Assembly: GCA_050742975.1 (NCBI GenBank) | Contig: JBOGDQ010000134.1 | Span: 1 to 14,808, forward strand | Direction: 5' to 3' | Source of the DNA: JBDTGE01 sp050742975 | Lineage (GTDB): Bacteria; Actinomycetota; Actinomycetes; Mycobacteriales; Jatrophihabitantaceae | Length of the DNA: 14,808 nt | Part shown: piece after piece, positions 1-6,359 of the stretch | How positions within the stretch are numbered: position 1 is the first letter of the stretch | Layout of the letters: each line of letters opens with the position of its first letter | The notes under the pieces: generated by a model | Database searches by the model: none | The model's input: only the letters and a program-made list of their open reading frames with translations | What the model was told of the DNA's origin: nothing | Translations under genes and position numbers: made by a program

Positions 1-2
1 CC

Positions 3-488
3 GCGATGCTGCCCGAGGCGAAGGGGTTGAAGGGTCCGCTCGGCTGCCTGACCGAGGCCCGCTTCGGCATCGTGTGGGGTGTCACCGGATCGGCCCGCGA
101 CGCCCTGGCCGCGACGCTCGACTACGCGCGCACCCGCACCCAGTTCGGCAAGCCGATCGGCGCGTTCCAGCTCACCCAGCGCAAGCTCGCAGAGCTAGCC
201 GTGCAGCTGCAGCAGATGCAGTTGACCGCGCGGCGGCTCGGCGAGCTCAAGGACGCCGGGCGGATCAAGCCGCACCAGGTCAGCTTCGGCAAGTTCGCGA
301 ACGTGCGCGGCGCGCTGGAGATCTGCCGCGAGGCGCGCTCGATCCTGGGCGGCAGCGGCATAACCACCGAGTACCCGGTGCTGCGCCACGCGGTGAACCT
401 GGAGACCGTCTACACCTACGAGGGCACGCACGAGGTGCACACGCTGGTGCTCGGCCAGCAGCTGACCGGCCTGGACGCCTTCCGCTGA
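3..488 (+). CDS. gcdH: Glutaryl-CoA dehydrogenase, C-terminal part (5' end outside window)
   Basis: The frame is open from the left edge, so only about the last 161 residues are present. They form the C-terminal all-helical domain of an acyl-CoA dehydrogenase. The closest family I recognise is glutaryl-CoA dehydrogenase, a FAD enzyme that oxidises and decarboxylates glutaryl-CoA to crotonyl-CoA in lysine/tryptophan degradation. Supporting motifs are GPLGCLTEARFGIVWGV near the start, the FAD-contact stretch RTRTQFGKPIGAFQLTQ, ILGGSGITTEYPVLRHAVNL, and TYEGTHEVHTLVLG. The Glu of YEGT is the catalytic base position in the human enzyme. The substrate-binding Arg lies in the missing N-terminal half, so substrate specificity rests on overall similarity. 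The gene converges on the sigma factor gene, with 23 bases between the stops. Its product, crotonyl-CoA, is the substrate of the Ccr encoded 9 kb downstream. Confidence 0.88.
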   Translation, partial: AMLPEAKGLKGPLGCLTEARFGIVWGVTGSARDALAATLDYARTRTQFGKPIGAFQLTQRKLAELAVQLQQMQLTARRLGELKDAGRIKPHQVSFGKFANVRGALEICREARSILGGSGITTEYPVLRHAVNLETVYTYEGTHEVHTLVLGQQLTGLDAFR

Positions 489-511
489 CGGGCAGACGCC
501 CCCGCTGAGCA

Positions 512-1687
512 CTACCCGCCGAGGTCCGCGAGCCGGCGGGCCAGGAAGCGCCGCTCCACCTCGTTCTCGGTGAGCAGCAGCGCCTCCGAAAAGGCCAGGT
601 GCGCCTGCTCGTCACGCCCGAGCTGCCGCAGGAGATCCCCGCGCGCCGCGGGCAGGTAACCGTACGTCGACAGCTGCGGATCCAGCGCGAGCGCATCCAC
701 CTCGGCCAGGCCGGCCTCCGGTCCGTACGCGAAGCCGACCGCGACCGCCCGGTTCAGGGCCACGACGGGTGACGGCCAGCTGGCCAGCAGCAGGTCGTAG
801 AGCCCGACGATCTCGGGCCAGTCGGTGGCGTCCCAGCTCGGTGCGCCGGCGTGCACCGCCGCAATCGCCGCCTGCAGCGCGTACTTGCGGGGAGGGCGCG
901 CCCGTAGCGCCTCGCGGACGAGGGCCGTGCCGTCCGCGATCACCGCCCGGTCCCACCGCGTCCGGTCCTGATCCTCCAGGCGGAGCAACTCGCCGTCGTC
1001 GCCGACCCGGGTCGCCCGCCGCGCGTCGGTAAGGCGGATCAGGGCGAGCAGCCCGGTGACGTCACCGTTGTCGGGCAGCAGCGCATGCAGCATGCCCGCG
1101 AGGTCGCTCGCGCGGGCAACGAGCTCGTCCCGGACCAGCGTGTCGCCGGTCGGCGCCGTGTGCCCGGTGGTGAAGATCAGATAGACGACCGCGAGGATCG
1201 CGTCCACCCGTTCGGGCAGGTCAGCGGTGGACGGCACGCGGTACGGGATCCGCGCGGTCGCGATCTTCTTCTTGGCCCGGGTGATGCGCGCGGCCATCGT
1301 CGGCTCGCTGACCAGGAACGCGTGCGCCACCTCGGCCGTCGACAGCCCGCACAGCAGCCGGAGGGTCAGCGCGACCTGCGCCTCCGAACCCAGCGCCGGG
1401 TGGCAGCACGTGCAGATCAGCCGGAGCCGGTCGTCCGGGATGTCGCTCACGTCCACCCGCTCGGGTTCGACCTCGTCGACGACCAGTTCCGGCGCTGCTC
1501 GGCGGAACAGCGCCTCACGGCGCAGCAGGTCGAGGGCGCGGTTGCGGGCCGCAGTCGTCAGCCAGGCGCCGGGCCGGTCCGGAATGCCCTTGTCCCGCCA
1601 GGCGGTCAGCGCCCGCGCGTAGGCGTCCTGCACGCACTCCTCGGCCAGATCGATGTCGCGGGTGACGCGCACCGTCGCGGAGAGCAC
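512..1687 (-). CDS. ECF42-type RNA polymerase sigma factor with C-terminal extension
   Basis: An extracytoplasmic-function sigma factor of the long type (COG4941, sigma-70 regions 2 and 4 followed by a DUF6596/TPR-like extension). Region 2 is seen as DLAEECVQDAYARALTAW and PGAWLTTAARNRALDLLRR; region 4 as CTCCHPALGSEAQVALTLRL, GLSTAEVAHAFLVSEPTMA and RITRAKKKI. About 200 C-terminal residues follow, with VYLIFTTGHTA, DRTRWDRAVI, YALQAAIAAVHA, SPVVALNRAVAVG and YLPAARGDLLRQLGR; in studied ECF42 proteins this extension is needed for activity. The coordinates use the GTG at 1687, the only conventional start, but family members begin about 20 residues earlier. The frame stays open and reads LNDATVAAAVADAHRHEWAF back to a CTG at 1747-1745, which overlaps the stop of the preceding DGPF gene. 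The true product is therefore probably 411 aa, translationally coupled. No anti-sigma factor is visible; the partner is the DGPF protein gene just upstream. Confidence 0.9.
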   Translation of the reverse strand: MLSATVRVTRDIDLAEECVQDAYARALTAWRDKGIPDRPGAWLTTAARNRALDLLRREALFRRAAPELVVDEVEPERVDVSDIPDDRLRLICTCCHPALGSEAQVALTLRLLCGLSTAEVAHAFLVSEPTMAARITRAKKKIATARIPYRVPSTADLPERVDAILAVVYLIFTTGHTAPTGDTLVRDELVARASDLAGMLHALLPDNGDVTGLLALIRLTDARRATRVGDDGELLRLEDQDRTRWDRAVIADGTALVREALRARPPRKYALQAAIAAVHAGAPSWDATDWPEIVGLYDLLLASWPSPVVALNRAVAVGFAYGPEAGLAEVDALALDPQLSTYGYLPAARGDLLRQLGRDEQAHLAFSEALLLTENEVERRFLARRLADLGG

Positions 1688-1743
1688 GAAGGCCCACTCG
1701 TGGCGGTGCGCGTCGGCGACCGCAGCCGCGACGGTGGCGTCGT

Positions 1744-2097
1744 TCAGCTGAAGACCATGATCGGCCGTACCTCGAGCCCACCCACGTTGCCGGCAAGCGG
1801 CACCTGCTTGGCGAGCGCGATCGCCTCGTCCAGATCAGCGGCCTCGACGAGGTAGTAGCCGCCGAGCGCCTCCTTGGTCTCGACGAACGGGCCGTCCGTG
1901 ACGGCGAAGCCACCCGACCCGTCCGGGCGCACAGTCGTCGCAGTCGTGACGGACTGCAATGCGTTGCCGCCTACCACCGCCTTGCCGTTGTTCTCGGCGA
2001 ATGCGTTGTGGCCGGCCATCAGCCGGTTCGACGTCGCCTCGTCGGCGTTCATCCACGCGGCCTCGTCGTCATAGATGAGGATCAGGAACTGCGACAT
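1744..2097 (-). CDS. DGPF/YCII-domain protein, partner of the ECF42 sigma factor
   Basis: A 117-residue YCII-related protein with the signature VTDGPFVETKEALGGYYLVE; D68-G69-P70-F71 is the DGPF motif that names the family. It starts with FLILIYDDEAAW and ends with GGLEVRPIMVFS, both typical. The ATG at 2097 is preceded by a purine-rich AAGGGAAG at a suitable distance. DGPF proteins are cytosolic and of uncertain biochemical role; they are strongly linked by gene neighbourhood to ECF42 sigma factors and are known targets of them. Here the stop overlaps the probable CTG start of the sigma gene, so the two form a coupled operon. The candidate promoter with TGTCGA and CGTC boxes lies 50-76 bases upstream. 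It is not a close copy of the second DGPF protein at 2300-2674, so the two modules are not a recent duplication. Confidence 0.9.
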   Translation of the reverse strand: MSQFLILIYDDEAAWMNADEATSNRLMAGHNAFAENNGKAVVGGNALQSVTTATTVRPDGSGGFAVTDGPFVETKEALGGYYLVEAADLDEAIALAKQVPLAGNVGGLEVRPIMVFS

Positions 2098-2146
2098 GTC
2101 GGCTTCCCTTCATCGTGGCCCGCCTGCTCGGACCGTTCACGGTCCC

Positions 2147-2173
2147 GACGAACGGGTCCGGGCCGTATCGACA
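2147..2173 (-). promoter_or_regulatory. Candidate ECF42-dependent promoter for the leftward DGPF-sigma operon
   Basis: On the minus strand TGTCGA (2173-2168) is followed after exactly 17 bases by CGTC (2150-2147). The ECF42 motif, recalled from work in Streptomyces venezuelae, is TGTCGA at -35 and CG(A/T)C at -10. This predicts a start near 2140 and a leader of about 43 bases before the DGPF ATG at 2097. Both boxes and the spacing are seen directly; function is inferred. Confidence 0.65.
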
Positions 2174-2219
2174 CCAGCCTAGGGACGAACTTTCGGCGCC
2201 GCGCACGTTCTGGCCCGGC

Positions 2220-2290
2220 TCGTGTCGAAATCGGCTCGGCCCGGACGACGTCTTGGTGCAGCCTGGAGACTCCGGGCCGATTCGACACGA
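2220..2290. repeat. Inverted repeat around the rightward ECF42 promoter
   Basis: TCGTGTCGAAATCGG at 2220-2234 is mirrored by CCGATTCGACACGA at 2277-2290, whose reverse complement is TCGTGTCGAATCGG; the arms differ by one inserted A. The left arm contains the -35 box and the right arm sits just before the ribosome binding site of the DGPF gene. The left arm is upstream of the predicted transcription start, so the pair cannot form an mRNA hairpin. It would have to act as DNA, for example as paired binding sites. Confidence 0.5.
2223..2249 (+). promoter_or_regulatory. Candidate ECF42-dependent promoter for the rightward DGPF-sigma operon
   Basis: TGTCGA (2223-2228) is followed after exactly 17 bases by CGAC (2246-2249), the same architecture as the divergent promoter at 2147-2173. 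The predicted transcription start is near 2256, giving a leader of about 44 bases to the ATG at 2300. Because both promoters carry the same boxes, either sigma factor could in principle read both operons. Confidence 0.65.
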
Positions 2291-2299
2291 GGAGAAGCC

Positions 2300-2674
2300 A
2301 TGCGATTCCTGACGATGGTCAAGATGGACGAGAGCATGCCGGCCGGTCCGCCGCCGCCGGCGCTGTTCGCCGCGATGGACGAGCTGGGCAAGAAGGCCGA
2401 GGCCGACGGCTCCATGGTGGAGTCGGGCGGCCTGCTGCCGAGCGCGGACGGCGTCCTGGTCACGCTGAAGGGCGGCAAGATCGCGGTCCACGACGGCCCG
2501 TTCACCGAGGCCAAGGAGCTGATCGGTGGCTACGCGATCTTCGACCTGCGCTCCAAGGAGGAGGCGATCGAGCGCACGCGCCAGTTCCTGCAGCTGCACG
2601 CCGACAACTGGCCGGGTGTCGAGGCGACCTGCGAGGTCCGCCAGATCGCCGGTCCGGACGACTTTCCGGGCTGA
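2300..2674 (+). CDS. DGPF/YCII-domain protein, second copy
   Basis: A 124-residue YCII-family protein. It begins MRFLTMVKMDE and carries AVHDGPFTEAKELIGGYAIF, with the DGPF motif at residues 65-68, then an EEAIERTRQFLQLH helix and the EVRQI tail. The ATG at 2300 was chosen because GGAG lies 5-6 bases upstream and the family starts here; an upstream in-frame extension to 2222 would run through the promoter. The gene is followed after 106 bases by the second sigma gene on the same strand, mirroring the left-hand module. Many family members occur as tandem or paired copies beside ECF42 genes. The molecular activity is not established. The C-terminal PDDFPG tail is unlike the other copy. Confidence 0.92.
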   Translation: MRFLTMVKMDESMPAGPPPPALFAAMDELGKKAEADGSMVESGGLLPSADGVLVTLKGGKIAVHDGPFTEAKELIGGYAIFDLRSKEEAIERTRQFLQLHADNWPGVEATCEVRQIAGPDDFPG

Positions 2675-2720
2675 CCGGCTGCGCCCGGCAGCGTTCGGCA
2701 GTCGCTGACGCCCAGCGGCT

Positions 2721-2752
2721 GCCGGCGCAGTCGGAAACCGCCTTGCGCCGGC
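2721..2752 (+). terminator. Hairpin between DGPF and sigma genes (possible attenuator)
   Basis: GCCGGCGCA (2721-2729) and TGCGCCGGC (2744-2752) are perfect 9-base arms around a 14-base loop in the 106-base gap between the DGPF and sigma genes. There is no T-run, so this is at most a partial terminator. It would lower sigma expression relative to the DGPF protein or protect the upstream mRNA. Confidence 0.4.
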
Positions 2753-2780
2753 GGGCGGCGCGCTGATCTGATGGCTGGTC

Positions 2781-4055
2781 GTGACAGAGGACAGCGCGCA
2801 GCGGACCGTCGAGACCGTCTGGCGGATGGAGTCAGCGCGGCTGATCGCAGGCCTGGTCCGGATGGTCCGCGACGTCGCACTGGCCGAGGACCTGGCGCAG
2901 GACGCCCTTGTCGCCGCCCTGCAGCAGTGGCCCGAGTCCGGCGTCCCCGGCAACCCCGGCGCCTGGCTGATGACGATCGCCAAGCGCCGCGCGGTCGACC
3001 TGTTCCGCCGCAACGAGCGACTGGAGCGCAAGCAGTCCGAGCTCGAGCGCGAGCTGGGGGGCGAGTCGTTCATGCCCAACTTCGACGCCGCGCTGGACGA
3101 CTACATCGAGGACGATCTGCTGCGCCTGATGTTCATCTGCTGCCACCCGGTGCTCTCCCGCGAGGCGCGGGCGGCGCTCACCCTGCGGCTGCTCGCGGGC
3201 CTGAGCACTCAGGAGATCGCGCGCGCGTTCCTCACCGCGGACGCCACGATCGGCCAGCGGATCTCCCGGTCCAAGAGGGCGCTGGCAAGGGCGCGCGTGC
3301 CGTTCGAGGAGCCGACGGCCGAGGAACGGGCCGAGCGGCTCTCATCCGTCCTGGACGTCGTGTACCTGCTGTTCAACGAGGGCTACTCGGCCACCGCCGG
3401 CGAGGACTGGCTGCGGCCGGCGCTGTGCGACGAGGCGCTGCGCCTGGGCCGCGTCCTCGCCACCCTGACGCCCGGCGAGCCCGACGTCCTCGGCCTGCTC
3501 GCCCTGATGCAGCTGCAGGCGTCGCGGTCCGCTGCTCGCACCGGCCCGTCCGGCGAGCCCATCCTGCTGCTGGACCAGGACCGCTCGAGGTGGGACAGGT
3601 TCCTCATCCGTCGCGGTCTGGAGGCGCTCGAGCGGGCCGAGTCGTTGAGCGCCTCGCCGGGGACGTACGTGCTGCAGGCCGCGATCGCCGCCTGCCACGC
3701 CCGGGCCCCCGCGTCCACCGACACCGACTGGACGCGGATCGCCGGGCTGTATGCGGCGCTGGTCCGGGTCGAGCCGTCACCGATCGTGGAGCTGAACCGC
3801 GCCGTGGCGGTGTCGATGGCCGACGGCCCGGCCGCGGGGCTCTGCGTGCTCGACGCCGTAGCCGACTCGCCCACGCTGGCGGCCTATCACCTGCTCCCGA
3901 GCGTCCGCGGGGATCTTCTCGCAAAGCTCGGCCGGCACGACGAGGCTACGTCCGAGTTCGAGCGGGCCGCATCGCTGACCCGCAACGAGCGCGAGCGTGC
4001 CCTGCTGCTGTCCCGCGCGGCCCGGCCCGCTCCCGATGTCCGGGGCCCGTCCTAG
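2781..4055 (+). CDS. ECF42-type RNA polymerase sigma factor with C-terminal extension, second copy
   Basis: A 424-residue ECF42 sigma factor. Region 2 (about residues 12-80) shows ALAEDLAQDALVAALQQW and PGAWLMTIAKRRAVDLFRR. Region 4 (about 113-172) shows RLMFICCHPVLSREARAALT, LSTQEIARAFLTADATIGQR and SRSKRALARARVPF. The extension (about 185-415) shows VVYLLFNEGYSATAGEDWLR, LDQDRSRWDRFLI, YVLQAAIAACHARAP, SPIVELNRAVAVSMADG and YHLLPSVRGDLLAKLGRHDE. A GTG at 2781 gives the usual N-terminus; no clear Shine-Dalgarno is seen. An ATG at 2771 is in another frame. It differs from the first copy throughout and has an extra charged linker (RLERKQSELERELGG) between regions 2 and 4. It is probably transcribed from the promoter upstream of its DGPF partner, with readthrough past the hairpin at 2721-2752. 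Confidence 0.93.
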   Translation: MTEDSAQRTVETVWRMESARLIAGLVRMVRDVALAEDLAQDALVAALQQWPESGVPGNPGAWLMTIAKRRAVDLFRRNERLERKQSELERELGGESFMPNFDAALDDYIEDDLLRLMFICCHPVLSREARAALTLRLLAGLSTQEIARAFLTADATIGQRISRSKRALARARVPFEEPTAEERAERLSSVLDVVYLLFNEGYSATAGEDWLRPALCDEALRLGRVLATLTPGEPDVLGLLALMQLQASRSAARTGPSGEPILLLDQDRSRWDRFLIRRGLEALERAESLSASPGTYVLQAAIAACHARAPASTDTDWTRIAGLYAALVRVEPSPIVELNRAVAVSMADGPAAGLCVLDAVADSPTLAAYHLLPSVRGDLLAKLGRHDEATSEFERAASLTRNERERALLLSRAARPAPDVRGPS

Positions 4056-4066
4056 AGTCGTCGGCA
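4053..4066 (+). promoter_or_regulatory. Leaderless promoter -10 element for the endonuclease IV gene
   Basis: TAGAGT (4053-4058) fits the actinobacterial -10 form TANNNT and ends 7 bases before the ATG at 4066, so transcription would begin at or next to the start codon. Its first three bases are the TAG stop of the sigma factor gene. No convincing -35 box is seen, and no Shine-Dalgarno precedes the ATG, which fits a leaderless mRNA. Confidence 0.5.
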
Positions 4067-4860
4067 TGGCCATCTCAATCGGAGCGCACGTCGAGCAGGA
4101 CGACCCGATCGCGGAGGCGAAGGCACGTGACAGCACGCTGGTCCAGTTCTTCCTCGGCGACCCGCAGGGGTACAAGGGCCCGGAGGTCAGGTACGCCGGT
4201 GGCGCCGCGGGTCTGCGAGCCGACGCGGCGGCAGCAGGGATCCACCTGTACGTGCACGCGCCGTACATCGTCAACGTCGCCACCACCAACAACCGAATCC
4301 GGATCCCGAGCCGCAAGCTGCTGCAGCAGCACCTCGACGCTGCGGCCGAGATAGGCGCCAAGGCACTGATCGTCCACGGTGGCCACGTCAACAAGAACGA
4401 CGATCCGGCGACCGGGTTCGACAACTGGCGCAAGGCGATCGAGGCCACCGACCTCAAGATCCCGCTGCTGATCGAGAACACCGCCGGCGGCGACAACGCG
4501 ATGGCCCGTCGCCTGGACCGGATCGAGGGGATCTGGGCCGCGATCGCGAAGGCCGAGGGAGCCGATCGGGTCGGGTTCTGCCTGGACACCTGCCACGCCT
4601 GGGCCGGCGGGATCTCGCTGGCTGACGCGGTGGCCAAGGTGCGTGCGATCACCGGCCGGATCGATCTCGTGCACGCGAACGACAGCCGCGACGCCTTCGA
4701 CTCCGGCGCCGACCGGCACGCCAACTTCGGCACCGGGCAGCTCGACCCGGACGAGTTCGCCGCCGTCGTGCGGGAGGCGGGCGCGCCGGTCGTCTGCGAG
4801 ACGCCCGGCGGCGCGGACGAGCACCGGGCCGACTTCGCCTGGCTGCGCGAGCGGCTCTGA
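4066..4860 (+). CDS. nfo: Deoxyribonuclease IV (endonuclease IV, AP endonuclease)
   Basis: A 264-residue TIM-barrel AP endonuclease that nicks DNA 5' of abasic sites in base excision repair. All nine zinc-cluster residues of the family are visible: H64 (LYVHAPY), H104 (LIVHGGH), E137 (LLIENTAGG), D174 and H177 (CLDTCHAWA), H203 (DLVHANDS), D216 and H218 (DRHANFG), and E245 (VVCETP). The protein resembles mycobacterial End closely, including NNRIRIPSRK and FGTGQLDPDEF. The ATG at 4066 was chosen because it begins the beta1 strand MAISIGAHV and has a TANNNT box 7 bases upstream. A longer reading from 3997 would overlap the sigma gene. The gene lies 10 bases after the sigma stop; its own -10 suggests independent expression. 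Confidence 0.96.
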   Translation: MAISIGAHVEQDDPIAEAKARDSTLVQFFLGDPQGYKGPEVRYAGGAAGLRADAAAAGIHLYVHAPYIVNVATTNNRIRIPSRKLLQQHLDAAAEIGAKALIVHGGHVNKNDDPATGFDNWRKAIEATDLKIPLLIENTAGGDNAMARRLDRIEGIWAAIAKAEGADRVGFCLDTCHAWAGGISLADAVAKVRAITGRIDLVHANDSRDAFDSGADRHANFGTGQLDPDEFAAVVREAGAPVVCETPGGADEHRADFAWLRERL

Positions 4861-4874
4861 CCCGTTGCCGCCAA

Positions 4875-4888
4875 TAGGCTGCCCGGCG
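4875..4888 (+). promoter_or_regulatory. Leaderless promoter -10 element for the DUF2127 gene
   Basis: TAGGCT (4875-4880) ends 7 bases before the GTG at 4888, the same geometry as at the neighbouring nfo gene. No Shine-Dalgarno is present before the GTG. This supports both the GTG start and a leaderless transcript. Confidence 0.5.
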
Positions 4889-5640
4889 TGGACTGGAACC
4901 TGCGCACCTGCTCCCGCAAGGAGCACGTCACCTACCGGCCGGACGAGCCGGAACTGCGAGGCAGGCTCGTTGCCACCACGCCGCTGGGCGAGGTGTGGCG
5001 CTGCCTGCGGTGCGGGACCTACGTCCTCGGCGAACCGAACGGCGCCGGGCCGGCCGACGACGCGCCCGTCCTGTTGCGCGGCAAGGCGCTGCGGGCCGCG
5101 TTCATCCTGCGTGCGCTGGCGATCGAACGCTGGATCCGCGGCGTCGTCATCGCGCTGCTGGGTGTCGGCGTCCTGCGGCTCAAGAGCACCCAGGTCAGCC
5201 TGCAGGCGTTGTTCGAACGCGACCTCGCCTCCCTCAAGCCGTTCTTCGACCAGATCCACTTCAACGTGTCGGACTCGAGCACGGTGCACGCGATCCAGAA
5301 GACGCTCGACGCCAAGCCGTCCACGCTCAACCTGATCGCGGCCGGCCTGCTCATCTACGGCGCGCTGGAGATCTTCGAGGGGATCGGCCTGTGGTCGCTC
5401 AAGCGCTGGGGCGAGTACGTAGCCGTGGTCGGGACGACGATCTTCGTCCCGCTCGAGGTGTACGAGCTCACCGAGAAGGTGAGCTGGCTGAAGATCGCGA
5501 CCCTGCTCGTCAACGTCGCCGCGGTGCTCTACCTGCTGCTCACCAAGCGGCTGTTCGGCATCAGGGGCGGCCACTCGGCGTACCAGGCCTCGCTGCACGA
5601 GGCGTCGCTGCTCGAGGTCGAGCAGTCCGCCGGGCAGTGA
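4888..5640 (+). CDS. DUF2127 membrane protein with N-terminal zinc-knuckle-like segment
   Basis: A 250-residue protein of unknown function. Residues 1-50 contain a possible metal site: C8-x4-H13 in RTCSRKEHVTY, then C38-x2-C41 in WRCLRCGTYVLG. Around residues 75-95 is a first hydrophobic segment (WIRGVVIALLGVGVLRL). A more polar stretch follows (FERDLASLKPFFDQIHF). A four-segment core typical of DUF2127 (COG3305) then contains LIAAGLLIYGALEIFEGIGL, YVAVVGTTIFVPLEVYEL and TLLVNVAAVLYLLLTKRLFG. The tail (SAYQASLHEASLLEVEQSAG) is cytosolic. The GTG at 4888 was chosen from the -10 element and because the Cys/His motif starts right after it. The family has no assigned biochemical role. Confidence 0.88.
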   Translation: MDWNLRTCSRKEHVTYRPDEPELRGRLVATTPLGEVWRCLRCGTYVLGEPNGAGPADDAPVLLRGKALRAAFILRALAIERWIRGVVIALLGVGVLRLKSTQVSLQALFERDLASLKPFFDQIHFNVSDSSTVHAIQKTLDAKPSTLNLIAAGLLIYGALEIFEGIGLWSLKRWGEYVAVVGTTIFVPLEVYELTEKVSWLKIATLLVNVAAVLYLLLTKRLFGIRGGHSAYQASLHEASLLEVEQSAGQ

Positions 5641-5662
5641 GTGCTCGGCGCGCGCCTCACTC
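5639..5662. terminator. Weak shared hairpin between convergent genes
   Basis: GAGTG (5639-5643) and CACTC (5658-5662) enclose the self-complementary GGCGCGCGCC, bridging the stop codons of the DUF2127 gene and the convergent enoyl-CoA hydratase gene. The stem is short and there is no T-run, so a role as a two-way terminator is only plausible. Confidence 0.3.
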
Positions 5663-6328
5663 GAGCGGGGTCGCCTCGTCGCGCAGCGCCGCGAGCGCGT
5701 CGGCGTACATGCGGGCCTTGATCGTGCCCAGCGTCGGACCGGCCTTGCCGGCGAGCGGTCGCGCCAACTCGATCGCCGTCGACAGCACGTCGTCCTCGTG
5801 CGCGACCGCGTCGACGATCCCCGCGTCCAGCGCATCGGTCCCGCCGTAGCGCCGGCCGGTCGTCATCGCCTCGTGCGCGGTCCGCTTCGACAGCCGGCTC
5901 TGGATCAGCCCGGCCATTCCGCGCGAGAACGGGATGTTGATGTCCACCTCGGGCAGGCAGAAGAACCCGCGGTCCGCGCGCATGACGCGGAAGTCGTGCG
6001 CCAGCGCCAGCATCGCGCCGCCCGCGAACGCGTGACCCTGGATCGCCGCGACGCTCGGCACCGGAAGCGCGAGCACGCGCGCGAGCAGCTTGTGCACGCT
6101 GACGACGTAGCCGGCGAACTCGTCGACGTGCTGGCCGACCCAGTCCAGATCCAGGCCGTTGGAGAAGAACTTCCCGGTCGCGGTGCTCACCAGGGCTCGT
6201 GGGCCGGCCGCGGTCTCGACCGTTTCCAGGTGTACCTGCAGCTCTACCAGCCAGTCCGGATGGAAGCGGTTCTCGGTGTCGCCGAGGTCGAGGACGAACA
6301 CCTCGTCGTCACGGGTCAGGCTGGGCAC
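5657..6328 (-). CDS. Enoyl-CoA hydratase/isomerase family protein
   Basis: A 223-residue crotonase-fold protein. The oxyanion-hole segments are seen at residues 50-62 (ATGKFFSNGLDLD) and 96-105 (IQGHAFAGGA), and a putative catalytic Glu at 127 in CLPEVDINIPFSRGM. The FFSNGLDLDW version of the first loop and the short length resemble delta3,delta2-enoyl-CoA isomerase-like members more than the standard 260-residue hydratases, so isomerisation of unsaturated acyl-CoA is the better guess; the substrate is not predictable. The GTG at 6328 was chosen because GAGGAG lies about 8 bases upstream and the protein begins with the usual beta strand (VFVLDLGD); the frame is open further upstream but runs into meaB. 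It is the last gene of the thiolase-meaB-ECH operon, 31 bases after meaB. Confidence 0.85.
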   Translation of the reverse strand: MPSLTRDDEVFVLDLGDTENRFHPDWLVELQVHLETVETAAGPRALVSTATGKFFSNGLDLDWVGQHVDEFAGYVVSVHKLLARVLALPVPSVAAIQGHAFAGGAMLALAHDFRVMRADRGFFCLPEVDINIPFSRGMAGLIQSRLSKRTAHEAMTTGRRYGGTDALDAGIVDAVAHEDDVLSTAIELARPLAGKAGPTLGTIKARMYADALAALRDEATPLE

Positions 6329-6359
6329 GACGTCGCTCCTCTGCCTCGTCGATCGCGAA

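Noticed and set aside
512..4055. Recent tandem duplication of a DGPF-sigma module
   Set aside because: The two DGPF proteins and the two sigma factors differ throughout, including linker and tail lengths, so they are old paralogues or separate acquisitions.
2771..4354. 527-codon plus-strand frame starting at an ATG 10 bases before the sigma factor GTG
   Set aside because: It overlaps the second ECF42 gene in another frame and has Arg/Pro-rich shadow composition. The ECF42 reading is unambiguous.
4075..5835. 586-codon minus-strand open frame opposite nfo and the DUF2127 gene
   Set aside because: It is antisense to two well-supported genes, rich in low-complexity Arg/Asp/Val/Gln, with no motif.
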